Shown in pieces: positions 22,638 through 31,035 of a stretch of DNA of 64,000 nucleotides. This DNA comes from Kerstersia similis. Lineage in GTDB: Bacteria > Pseudomonadota > Gammaproteobacteria > Burkholderiales > Burkholderiaceae_B. The position numbers and the translations under genes were made by a program. The DNA lies in the NCBI RefSeq assembly GCF_965139615.1, contig NZ_CBCSIQ010000010.1, forward strand, positions 1 to 64,000, in the 5' to 3' direction. Position 1 is the first letter of the stretch; each line of letters begins with the position of its first letter. The notes below the pieces were generated by a model. It did no database searches. It saw nothing but the letters and a program-made list of their open reading frames with translations, and was not told where the DNA came from.

Positions 22638-23768
22638 ATGAGCGATAGCTTGCAGGGTTTGGATTATGACCTGGTCGTCGTGGGTGCCGGGATCGTGGGG
22701 CTGGCGACCGCCTATGCGGCGCGTTGCCAGGGGCTGAGCGTGGCTGTCGTAGAGCGCCAGGCGCATAGCGTCGGTGCATCGGTGCGTAATTTCGGCTTTG
22801 TGACCGTGACCGGCCAACGTGCGGGGGCGCATTGGCGTCGCGCCTTGCGCGCGCGTGAGGTCTGGGGCGAGGTCGCGCCGCGAGCCGGAATTCCGGTGCT
22901 GCAGCAGGGGTTGTGCGTGTTGGCGCAGCGTCCGGAGGCCATGGATGTGCTGGAAGCCTTTGCCCTGACGGAAATGGGCCAGGCCTGTGAGTTGTTGACG
23001 GCCTCCCAGACGGCGCAACGTTACCCGTTCTTGGGGCAGGGCGTGGGGGCGCTGTATAGCCCGCATGAGTGCCGGGTGGAGTCGCGTGAAGCCATTCCCA
23101 GGCTGGCGCGCTGGCTACAGCAGGAAATGGGCGTGGTGTTCCACTGGAGTACCGCCGTACAGGACATTGCGCTGCCGGCTATCGACACCAGCCGCGGGCG
23201 GCTGCGGGCCGAGCGCTGCATCGTATGCCCCGGCCATGATCTGAATAGCCTGTATCCGGCGGAAATCGCCCGTGCGCAGGCGCGCCTGTGTACTTTGCAG
23301 ATGCTGCGTGTCAGGCCGGCGCAAGCCTTGCACTTGCCGGCGCCAGTGATGTCGGATTTGAGCCTGGTGCGTTATGAAGGGTATTCCGCCTTGCCGCAGG
23401 CGCAGGCGCTGCTCGCCCGTTTGCAGCAGGAACAGGCCGAGCATTTGCGTCAGGGGGTGCACCTGATTGCCGTGCAATCCGCCGACGGCTCGCTGGTGGT
23501 GGGTGACAGCCATGTGTACGACGGAGCCGAGGCACCATTCGCGCATGAGGCTATCGACGCTTTGATTCTGCAGGAATTGCAGCGCGTGCTGCCTTTGCCC
23601 GGCTTGCAGGTGGTGGAGCGCTGGACCGGTACGTATGCATCGGCAGAGGATGTCGTTTTCCAGGCATCGCCAGCGCCTGGCGTGGTGCTGGGTATCGTGA
23701 CTGGCGGTACCGGCGCTTCGACGGCCTTTGCTTTTGCGGAAGAATTGCTGGCACAGGCCTTGGCTTGA
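22638..23768 (+). CDS. FAD-dependent oxidoreductase, DAO superfamily
   Basis: A 376-aa flavoprotein. The FAD-binding motif DLVVVGAGIVGLATAYAA is at about residues 11-28, followed by VVERQAHSVGASVRNFGFV, and the C-terminal GIVTGGTGASTAFAFAEEL closes the FAD site. The pattern fits a D-amino-acid-oxidase-like family sometimes found with aminophosphonate genes. No phosphonate gene is nearby, so the substrate is open (an amine or amino acid is likely). GCGAGG precedes the ATG. It lies about 250 bp after the acetyltransferase. Confidence 0.82.
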   Translation: MSDSLQGLDYDLVVVGAGIVGLATAYAARCQGLSVAVVERQAHSVGASVRNFGFVTVTGQRAGAHWRRALRAREVWGEVAPRAGIPVLQQGLCVLAQRPEAMDVLEAFALTEMGQACELLTASQTAQRYPFLGQGVGALYSPHECRVESREAIPRLARWLQQEMGVVFHWSTAVQDIALPAIDTSRGRLRAERCIVCPGHDLNSLYPAEIARAQARLCTLQMLRVRPAQALHLPAPVMSDLSLVRYEGYSALPQAQALLARLQQEQAEHLRQGVHLIAVQSADGSLVVGDSHVYDGAEAPFAHEAIDALILQELQRVLPLPGLQVVERWTGTYASAEDVVFQASPAPGVVLGIVTGGTGASTAFAFAEELLAQALA

Positions 23769-23869
23769 ACCTGCGGTAGTTGTCGTGGCGGGCCTGGAGT
23801 TGGAGTTCAGGGGAAAGATAAGGGTATGCTACAGGGGAATTTTCTTCTGACTTCCAGGCATTTACCTCC

Positions 23870-24766
23870 ATGACCCGCATGACACTACGACTGACGTTCC
23901 TTGGTATGGCCAGTTTGGCGCTGGCCGCATGCTCTGCCACCAATCCTTCCGCCCAGGCACCAGTGACCGCAGAGGCTGCCGTGACCCCGATCCCTGCCGC
24001 TGCGGCCGCCTTGCCGTCCTCGGGGTGGACCGATCCTGCCACGCTGGCGCAGGTCATGCCGCGCTACCGCTATGTCCTGCTGGGTGAACAGCATGACAAT
24101 GCGGAGGGGCATCGCCTGCGTTATGAAGCGCTGGCGCAGGCAGTGGCGCAAGGCTGGCGTCCCGTCATTGCCATGGAACAGTTCGATCAGGAACAGGCGG
24201 AAGACCTGGTGCGTGCCAGGGCGGAATGCGGCCAGGATGCCGACTGCGTGATCCGGCGCGGCGCGCCCGCCAAGTCTGGCTGGCAGTGGGAGTTTTATCG
24301 TCCGGTCGTGGCGCTGGCGTTGCGCTACGACCTGCCGCTGGTTCCGGCGAATCTGTCCCGCGCCGAGGCTGGCAAGGTATTGCGGCAAGGGGTGTCGGCG
24401 GCATTCACGCCCGAGGAACTGCATACGCTCAAATTGGATAGCGCGGTGCCGCAGCGCTTGCTGCCGTTGCACAATGAAATTTTCTCCAGCCTGCACGGGG
24501 GCCATGCCTCTGCGGAACAGGTGGCGCCGTTCTCGCGCGCGCAAATGGCGCGTGATGCGGTGATGGCCCAGAGCCTCAGGTACGCCGATGGCCAGCCGGC
24601 CGTCTTGATTGCCGGTAATGGCCATGTCCGTGCCGATGTGGGGGTGGCGCAGTGGCTGGATGCGGCAGATGGCGAGATCCTGACGGTGGGTTTTGTTTCG
24701 GATCTGGAAGAGCCGGGTCAGTATGACGCCAGGGTTCGCATTCCGGTCATTCAGCGCGGCGAATGA
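23870..24766 (+). CDS. ChaN-family lipoprotein
   Basis: A 298-aa predicted lipoprotein: signal peptide MTRMTLRLTFLGMASLALAAC with lipobox LAAC, Cys at residue 21. The rest matches the ChaN/DUF399 family, with the typical VLLGEQHDNAEGHRL segment, FDQEQAEDL, and IAGNGHVRADVGVAQWL near the end. ChaN of Campylobacter binds haem cofacially, and E. coli ChaN is linked to iron handling. An outer-membrane-facing iron or haem role is inference. It is followed after about 40 bp by nnrDE. Confidence 0.83.
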   Translation: MTRMTLRLTFLGMASLALAACSATNPSAQAPVTAEAAVTPIPAAAAALPSSGWTDPATLAQVMPRYRYVLLGEQHDNAEGHRLRYEALAQAVAQGWRPVIAMEQFDQEQAEDLVRARAECGQDADCVIRRGAPAKSGWQWEFYRPVVALALRYDLPLVPANLSRAEAGKVLRQGVSAAFTPEELHTLKLDSAVPQRLLPLHNEIFSSLHGGHASAEQVAPFSRAQMARDAVMAQSLRYADGQPAVLIAGNGHVRADVGVAQWLDAADGEILTVGFVSDLEEPGQYDARVRIPVIQRGE

Positions 24767-24803
24767 ACCCTGAAGACTGAGGCAAGCACAGGAGGGCTCC
24801 GGG

Positions 24804-26288
24804 ATGAGTCGGTCGGGATCGGGCTATGAGTTGTTGACGCCATCGGAAATGAATGCGGCAGATCGGGCTGCGATCGCCGCCGGGGTGCCGGGCACGGTAC
24901 TGATGCATGCCGCAGGCATGGCGGTGGCGCAAGCCATCGCCGGGCGTTGGCCGCGCGGCCGTTTGCTGGTGTTGTGTGGCCCGGGCAACAACGGTGGCGA
25001 TGGTTTCGTTGCCGCGAGTATCCTGGCTGCCCAGGGCTGGCCGGTGCGAGTGGCCTTGTTGGGCGATCGTGCCCAGTTGCGCGGCGATGCGGCCTGGGCA
25101 GCGTCCTTGTGGGCTGGCCCGGTTGTGGCAGCCGAACAGGTAGATTTGTCGGAAACCGACCTGGTGCTGGATGCCTTGTTCGGCGCCGGGCTGGTGCGCG
25201 AGCTGGACGGCGCGGCAGCCCGGCTGGTGTTGATGTTGACCAATAGCGGCCTGCCGGTCTGTGCGGTGGATGTGCCCAGCGGCGTGGATGGCGCCACGGG
25301 CGAGGTGCGCGGCGTGGCTGTCCGGGCCGAACTGACCGTCAGTTTCGAGCGGGGCAAGCCGGGGCACTGGCTGTATCCGGGCCGGGCCTTGCGGGGTGAG
25401 TTGCATCTGGCCGGTATTGGCATGCCCGCCACGGTGCTGGCAGAGATGGCATTGCAGGCCTGGCTCAATGACCCGGCAGTCTGGCGCCCGGTTTTCCCCC
25501 GGCCTGAGGCACAAGGCCACAAGTATTCGCGAGGACATCTATTGGTACTCGGTGGCGCGAGCATGACCGGTGCCAGCCGTTTGTCGGCGCGCGCGGCGCA
25601 GCGTGTCGGTGCCGGGCTGGTCACGCTGGCGGCGCCGTCCGCCGTCTGGCCGGTGTATGCCGCTGCGCTGGAGAGCGTCATGGTGGCCGCACTGGAAACG
25701 GCAGGCTGTTTTGCCGCGCTGCTGGCGGATGAGCGGCGCAATGCCTGCGTTATCGGCCCTGGGGCAGGCGTGACCGACGCGACGCGCGATGCCGCGCTGG
25801 CTGCCTTGCGGACGGGGCGCGCTACCGTGCTGGACGCGGATGCATTGACCGTCTTTCAGGCAGCGCCGCAACAATTGTTCGATGCCATCCGGGGCCCTTG
25901 CCTGCTGACCCCGCACGAGGGGGAGTTTGCGCGCTTGTTCCAGGCCAGCGGAGACAAACTCGCGCGTGCGCGGGCGGCCGCGCGCAGCAGCGGTGCAGTG
26001 GTCTTGCTCAAAGGGCCGGATACGGTGATCGCTGCGCCGGACGGCCGTGCCGTGATCAACGGTTGCGCGCCGCCCTGGCTGGCCAGCGGTGGCACGGGCG
26101 ATGTGCTGGCTGGGCTGGCAGGCGGACTGATGGCGCAGGGCATGCCGGTATTTGAGGCCGCATGTGCTGCCGCCTGGCTGCATGGGCAGACTGCGCAGCG
26201 CATCGGGCCGGGGCTGGTCGCGGAAGACCTGATCCAGGCCTTGCCGGCGAGCTTGGCGGCCTTGATGGGGTGGACGCCTCCGGCCTGA
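24804..26288 (+). CDS. nnrDE: Bifunctional NAD(P)H-hydrate epimerase / ADP-dependent dehydratase
   Basis: A 494-aa fused enzyme (E. coli YjeF type) that repairs damaged NAD(P)H hydrates. The N-terminal epimerase domain (about 1-215) has the motif VLCGPGNNGGDGFVAAS. The C-terminal dehydratase (about 230-494) has LLTPHEGEFARLF and the nucleotide-binding ASGGTGDVLAGLAGG. Family length and order are normal. GGAGGGCTCCGGG precedes the start. No tsaE or amiB gene follows, as it does in enterobacteria. Confidence 0.93.
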   Translation: MSRSGSGYELLTPSEMNAADRAAIAAGVPGTVLMHAAGMAVAQAIAGRWPRGRLLVLCGPGNNGGDGFVAASILAAQGWPVRVALLGDRAQLRGDAAWAASLWAGPVVAAEQVDLSETDLVLDALFGAGLVRELDGAAARLVLMLTNSGLPVCAVDVPSGVDGATGEVRGVAVRAELTVSFERGKPGHWLYPGRALRGELHLAGIGMPATVLAEMALQAWLNDPAVWRPVFPRPEAQGHKYSRGHLLVLGGASMTGASRLSARAAQRVGAGLVTLAAPSAVWPVYAAALESVMVAALETAGCFAALLADERRNACVIGPGAGVTDATRDAALAALRTGRATVLDADALTVFQAAPQQLFDAIRGPCLLTPHEGEFARLFQASGDKLARARAAARSSGAVVLLKGPDTVIAAPDGRAVINGCAPPWLASGGTGDVLAGLAGGLMAQGMPVFEAACAAAWLHGQTAQRIGPGLVAEDLIQALPASLAALMGWTPPA

Positions 26289-26477
26289 ACGGCGGTCCGT
26301 CAGGCAGGCCGTCGGGGCGCCTGGAGGGGGGATGGACAAATCGTTGCAACATTCCCGCCCCTGCAGGAGCCGCACACCTGCAGCGACTTGCGTTAGCATT
26401 GGAACTTTACGGCCATTGTCGTTATCCCGCAGGGGAAACACAGGCCGGATGGCTCGACCAGCTTTCCCTGGAATGCA

Positions 26478-28967
26478 ATGAAACAATGGTTCAAACGCAT
26501 TGTCATCGCCCTGGCGTCACTGATTGTGATTGCCGTGGTGGGCATTGCGATTTTCCTTCTGACTTTCGATCCCAATGCCTATAAGGACAGGCTGGCAGAG
26601 GCCGTGCATGAACGCTACGACCGCACGCTGACTGTCAATGGGCCATTGGATTTTTCGTTGTTCCCGCGTATCGGTCTGACGTTGCGCGAAGTGTCCTTGT
26701 CCGAACCGGACTCCGATGATGTGTTTGCATCGGTGGAAAGCGCGCGCCTGGCGGTGGCGGTCTGGCCATTGCTGTTCAATCGTCTGGTGGTCGATCATGT
26801 CGCGATCGACGGCTTCAAGGCCAGGGTGGCGCGTGATGCCCAGGGCAATTTCAATTTCCAGGATTTGCTCGGTGACGCTCCGCATGACGCCGGCGCCGGC
26901 AATGCCCGCAAGCTGACTCCCGACGAGGCGCTTGCCGGCGGTGTGGCGGCAGGGGTACAGGCGGCTGCGCAGGCAGTGAACTCGGCAGATGCCGCCGCGC
27001 AGGGCAGCGACATGCAGATCGACATTGCCGGCCTGGCGCTCAAGGATGGCGAAATCCTGTTCAGCGACGCCGCTTCCGGCGCTGCCGTGCGTTTGTACAG
27101 TATTGATATCAATACGGGACGAGTGACCTTCGGCCAGCCGTTCAATGTTGCCTGGACGGCCAAGATGGCCGGCGATGAACCGGCCGTGGCGGCAGATCTG
27201 TCAGGCCAGGCCATGTTCAAGCTGGATCCCTTGAAGCGGCAGTATGCCGCCCAGAAGCTGGATACCCGGCTGGCTGGCCAACTGGGGCCCTTGCAGGCGA
27301 GCAATCTCAGCCTGAAAGGCAATAGCCTGGCGTTTGACGGAGCCCAGCGTACGCTGGATCTTGCCGGCCTGGAGTTGATCTTCCAGGGGGATGTGGCCGG
27401 GACGCGGCCGCTGACGGGCGTGGATACCAATATCCAGATTGCCAAGCTGGCAGCCTATCCGGCTTCCTGGCGCATGCAGCTGGAGCGCATGGCGGTACGT
27501 TCCAAGGGCGCGCTGGCCCAGCAGCCTTTCGAGTTGGCCGTGGACGCGCCCGCGCTTGATGTATCGCCCACACAGGCCGGCGGCGAGCCGCTGACGGGGC
27601 GCTGGCGCTTGAGTGGCGAGGATGCGGTGGATATCTCCTTTGGCCTGGAAGGGCTGGAGGGGACGGCGGCCGATATGGATTTCAGCCAGCTGAAGCTGGA
27701 TGCCGCGGTGCGCCAGGGCGCGCGCCTGGTGAAAACGCAGCTGGCTTCGCCCGTGGAACTGCGCCCGCTGCAGGAAGAAGTGGCGCTGACCGGGCTCAAG
27801 GGCGATATCGTCATTACCGATCCGGATTTGCCCAAGGGCTCGCTATCCATTCCTGTGATTGGCAGCATGTCCGCCGATTTTGCGAACAATACGGGCAAGG
27901 CCAGCATCAATGCGGTGCTGGAAGGCGGCAAGTTCGACCTGGGCGTGGAGTATGACGCGCAGCCGGGCAAGGGGGTGATTTTCTCTCTGGCGGCGGATAC
28001 GCTGGATCTCGACAAGCTGTTGCCGGGTGCCCAGGCCGTTGCGGCAACGGCGGCGCCGGAGCGTAAGGGTGAAACCGAAGCCGAGCCGCAGGAAGCCACA
28101 GACGATGCGGGCGAAGCAGCTGCCGCGGCGCCAGCGCCGGCACCGGCTGCACCCGAAGCGTCTTCCTGGCGCTGGCTGAGCAAAACGGCGGTAAAGGGCG
28201 ATATTCGCATCGGTGATCTCGTGCTGCAGGGCCTGAAAGCCCGGAATGTTCGCGGGCAACTGGAGGCAGGTGCAGGCAAGCTGCAATTGCGTGATGTGCA
28301 GGCCGGCCTGTATGAAGGCCAGTTGAGCGGCAATGCCTCTCTGGCCGAAGAAGGCAAGCAGGCCAAAATCAAACTGAACCTGAATGGCGTGGTGTTGGGC
28401 GCATTGCTGCAGGATCTTGGGGTGCAACCCATGATCAGCGGCAAGGCAGATGTCGCGCTGGATCTGTCGGCGCAAGGGGCCAAGACCGAAGAATGGCTGG
28501 CCAGCCTGGGCGGCTCGGCCCGTGTGAAAGTCGTCGATGGCATGCTGGATGGCCTGGATGCAGAGCAATGGCTGGCCGATTTCAGCGAGGGGCTCCGGCG
28601 CGGCGTGGCGCCTGTGATCCGGCGTTCCGGCATGACGCGCTTCTCGCTGCTGGATGTGCAGGCGTCGCTGGCCAAAGGCATTGCCACATTGCGCCGGCTG
28701 AACTTCGACAGCACCTATGTCAAGGTTTCCCAAAGCCAGCAAGGAACGGTGAATCTGATCAGCGGGCAGTTGAATCTGACGCTGCAGGCGCGGATGCAGG
28801 GCCTGCGCAAGCACTCCAATGCGCGTCAGCTGCAGATACTGGAAGGCATCCGTGTGCCGGTGCGCATTACAGGGAACTGGTCCAATCCGCAATATGCCGT
28901 GCAGTTCGAGAATATCGTCGGCTCGGCCATTCGCGGCCAGTTGCAGCGCATGATACGCGGCCGGTAG
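26478..28967 (+). CDS. asmA: AsmA family protein
   Basis: An 829-aa AsmA-type protein. Residues about 7-30 form one inner-membrane helix (IVIALASLIVIAVVGIAIFLL-like), followed by a large periplasmic part with the AsmA N-terminal segment and a C-terminal AsmA_2 region ending near IRGQLQRMIRGR. AsmA-like proteins are bridge-like lipid transport proteins supplying phospholipid to the outer membrane. A low-complexity Ala/Pro/Glu stretch at about residues 530-560 separates the two halves. It stands alone, with a strong terminator 30 bp downstream. Confidence 0.9.
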   Translation: MKQWFKRIVIALASLIVIAVVGIAIFLLTFDPNAYKDRLAEAVHERYDRTLTVNGPLDFSLFPRIGLTLREVSLSEPDSDDVFASVESARLAVAVWPLLFNRLVVDHVAIDGFKARVARDAQGNFNFQDLLGDAPHDAGAGNARKLTPDEALAGGVAAGVQAAAQAVNSADAAAQGSDMQIDIAGLALKDGEILFSDAASGAAVRLYSIDINTGRVTFGQPFNVAWTAKMAGDEPAVAADLSGQAMFKLDPLKRQYAAQKLDTRLAGQLGPLQASNLSLKGNSLAFDGAQRTLDLAGLELIFQGDVAGTRPLTGVDTNIQIAKLAAYPASWRMQLERMAVRSKGALAQQPFELAVDAPALDVSPTQAGGEPLTGRWRLSGEDAVDISFGLEGLEGTAADMDFSQLKLDAAVRQGARLVKTQLASPVELRPLQEEVALTGLKGDIVITDPDLPKGSLSIPVIGSMSADFANNTGKASINAVLEGGKFDLGVEYDAQPGKGVIFSLAADTLDLDKLLPGAQAVAATAAPERKGETEAEPQEATDDAGEAAAAAPAPAPAAPEASSWRWLSKTAVKGDIRIGDLVLQGLKARNVRGQLEAGAGKLQLRDVQAGLYEGQLSGNASLAEEGKQAKIKLNLNGVVLGALLQDLGVQPMISGKADVALDLSAQGAKTEEWLASLGGSARVKVVDGMLDGLDAEQWLADFSEGLRRGVAPVIRRSGMTRFSLLDVQASLAKGIATLRRLNFDSTYVKVSQSQQGTVNLISGQLNLTLQARMQGLRKHSNARQLQILEGIRVPVRITGNWSNPQYAVQFENIVGSAIRGQLQRMIRGR

Positions 28968-28998
28968 ATGCTATCGCGGTGAGCGGCCTGCCGCATGC

Positions 28999-29037
28999 AA
29001 AAAGCCTGGACCGGCATGGGGCGGTCCAGGCTTTTTT
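28999..29037 (+). terminator. Terminator of asmA
   Basis: The stem aaaaagcctggaccg (28999-29013) pairs with cggtccaggcttttt (29022-29036), a perfect 15-bp hairpin ending in a T run. It sits 31 bp past the asmA stop. The A run on the 5' side makes it potentially bidirectional, serving the minus-strand ferredoxin as well. Confidence 0.9.
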
Positions 29038-29198
29038 ATTGCGGGTGCTGGCAGCAGCCGGCGCCGGTAGGCAGGGGCAGGGTATGCGCGGAACGCAGGG
29101 CGTGGGCAGGATCGGTATGGCCTGGCGATAGATAGCCGGCGCCAAGCTGGCGGGGCAGACTGGCCTGGGGGCTGTCTGCGGTGCTCAGAGGTCGGTGC

Positions 29199-29468
29199 TC
29201 AGGCTGGGGTGGAATCCGCTTTGGTGCGAGTCAGGCGATGGAATTTTTCCATCAGCGTTTCCTGGCTTTCGTGCCATTGGGGATGGATTTCGATGCACTC
29301 GACCGGACAAATGACCTGGCACTGGGGCTCGTCATAGTGGCCGATACATTCGGTGCAGGCGTCCGGATTGATCTCGTAGATTTCCGCGCCCATGTAAATG
29401 GCATCGTTGGGACACTGCGGTTCGCAGACGTCGCAGTTGATGCATTCTTCAGTGATATGCAGCGCCAT
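29199..29468 (-). CDS. fdx: YfhL-family ferredoxin, 2[4Fe-4S]
   Basis: An 89-aa ferredoxin of the YfhL/Alvin type. The first cluster motif is CINCDVCEPQCP, and the second is the long-loop motif CTECIGHYDEPQCQVICPVEC, with the insertion typical of the family. An electron carrier in the cytoplasm; the redox partner is unknown. It lies downstream of coaD on the same strand, beyond a terminator, so it likely has its own promoter. Confidence 0.93.
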   Translation of the reverse strand: MALHITEECINCDVCEPQCPNDAIYMGAEIYEINPDACTECIGHYDEPQCQVICPVECIEIHPQWHESQETLMEKFHRLTRTKADSTPA

Positions 29469-29574
29469 GGCAGTATCCGCCAGCGTTGGGGAATGCGGTT
29501 TCAGGAAACAACATTGTAGCGCCCCGGCCGGGAAAGCAGCGGACAGCCCCGCTGGCGGCAGGGGTATCGACGCA

Positions 29575-29610
29575 AAAAAGCCGCCATGGCCTTGCCGTGG
29601 CGGTCTGTTT
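29575..29610 (-). terminator. Terminator of coaD (and rsmD)
   Basis: On the minus strand ccgccacggc and gccatggcgg form a 10-bp stem (29581-29590 with 29594-29603) around a 3-nt loop with one mismatch, followed by six T. T and A runs occur on both sides, so it may act in both directions. It lies about 30 bp past the coaD stop. Confidence 0.85.
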
Positions 29611-29631
29611 TTTTACCGGCTTGCAGCGGGT

Positions 29632-30132
29632 TCAGCCGGCGGCTGCCTCGCGGCGCTTGCGCGCCTTTTCCTGCAGCCAGCGTTCCACCGACGGGAAGAC
29701 GAACTGGCTGACATCACCGCCCAGCAGGGCGATTTCGCGTACGAAAGTACCTGAAATAAACTGGTATTGATCCGAGGGCGTCATGAACAGCGTTTCCACT
29801 TCGGGCATCAGGTGGCGATTCATGCCGGCCATCTGAAACTCGTATTCGAAGTCGGAAACGGCGCGCAGGCCGCGTACGATGACGCGTCCTTTCTGGTCAC
29901 GCACGAAATCCTTGAGCAGGCCGTCGAAGCTGTGGATTTCGACGTTGTCGTAATGCCCCAGCACTTCCTGGGCGATGGCCAGGCGTTCTTCGATGGTGAA
30001 GAAGGGGTTTTTGCCACGGCTGTGGGCAATACCCACCACCACCCGGTCAAAAATGGCGGCGGCGCGGCGCACGAGGTCTTCGTGGCCACGGGTGAGGGGA
30101 TCGAAAGTACCAGGATATACGGCGGTAATCAT
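29632..30132 (-). CDS. coaD: Phosphopantetheine adenylyltransferase
   Basis: A 166-aa enzyme for the fourth step of CoA synthesis, transferring AMP from ATP to 4'-phosphopantetheine. The nucleotide motif GTFDPLTRGHEDL is at residues 8-20, and the C-terminal ISGTFVREIALLGGDVSQFV is the second ATP-binding motif. I chose the ATG at 30132 because the first strand ITAVYPGTFDP must be at the N-terminus. It follows rsmD by 77 bp on the same strand, the usual rsmD-coaD order. Confidence 0.96.
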   Translation of the reverse strand: MITAVYPGTFDPLTRGHEDLVRRAAAIFDRVVVGIAHSRGKNPFFTIEERLAIAQEVLGHYDNVEIHSFDGLLKDFVRDQKGRVIVRGLRAVSDFEYEFQMAGMNRHLMPEVETLFMTPSDQYQFISGTFVREIALLGGDVSQFVFPSVERWLQEKARKRREAAAG

Positions 30133-30209
30133 GCAAGTCTCCATTTCCACTGTTCTCGCGCATGGTGAGCGGCGCGGCGGGGCTGTGCCCGGTGGGCTAT
30201 TTCTTGCCG

Positions 30210-30773
30210 CTATTGCGGTGCAACAAACTGTAGCAGATAGTAATGCACTGCGCCTGCCTTGCCGGAACGAATCGCGGTGGAATTTTGTGGCAGTTCGATG
30301 GCAGCTTCGGATTCGACATAGACATAGGCGCCTGGGTTGAGAATGCCGGGCAGCGCAGGCCAGATGCGTTCCAGCAGGCCCAGTCCAAAGGGTGGGTCGA
30401 GCAGCACCAGATCGTAGCGCGTTGCATCCAGCCGTTCCAGTACCTGCCAGGCGTCGCCCTGATGAATCCGCAGATTGCTGGCGCCGAGCTTGTCGCGCAA
30501 GGCTCGCAGCGCTGCGGCGGCGGCCCGGTGGTTTTCCACCATCAGGACATGGCCGGCGCCGCGCGAAGCGGCTTCCAGGCCCAGGGCGCCAGTTCCCGCG
30601 AACAGATCCAGCACCTGCTTGTCCTGCCAGCTGTCATCCCATAAGTGATTGAGCCAATTGAACAGCGTTTCGCGGACGCGATCCGGCGTTGGGCGCAGGC
30701 CGGGCGCGTCCACCACTGGAATCGGTGTGCGTCTGAATTGACCGCCTACAATGCGGATGCGATGTTTCTGCAT
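30210..30773 (-). CDS. rsmD: 16S rRNA m2G966 methyltransferase
   Basis: A 187-aa S-adenosylmethionine-dependent methyltransferase acting on G966 of 16S rRNA. Visible motifs are RIVGGQFRRTPIPV at the start, the SAM motif VLDLFAGTGALGLEAASRGA, and the catalytic motif LLDPPFG. The length is usual for RsmD. It is divergent from ftsY with 262 bp between, the common ftsY/rsmD arrangement in proteobacteria. Confidence 0.95.
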   Translation of the reverse strand: MQKHRIRIVGGQFRRTPIPVVDAPGLRPTPDRVRETLFNWLNHLWDDSWQDKQVLDLFAGTGALGLEAASRGAGHVLMVENHRAAAAALRALRDKLGASNLRIHQGDAWQVLERLDATRYDLVLLDPPFGLGLLERIWPALPGILNPGAYVYVESEAAIELPQNSTAIRSGKAGAVHYYLLQFVAPQ

Positions 30774-31035
30774 GGTGATGGTTTGATGCCTTGAGCTACG
30801 GCAAAGTGCGCGGAAAATGCAAGAATAACGCCTGTGAAGAACTCTGGCCTAGCGGCCAGCGGCCTTCGACAGCTTTTTGGGGGAGCCGCTGGCTCCAAGG
30901 ATATTGCCGTGCCAGGTACCCGTTCCCGCGGGGAGGCCGGGCCGGACGATGTCGGTGGGGGCCAGGGGGAATGCACTTCTGGCGCTTGTTTCCGGCATCC
31001 ATACGGAAATTTTCCGTATTTCACGACGGTTGATT

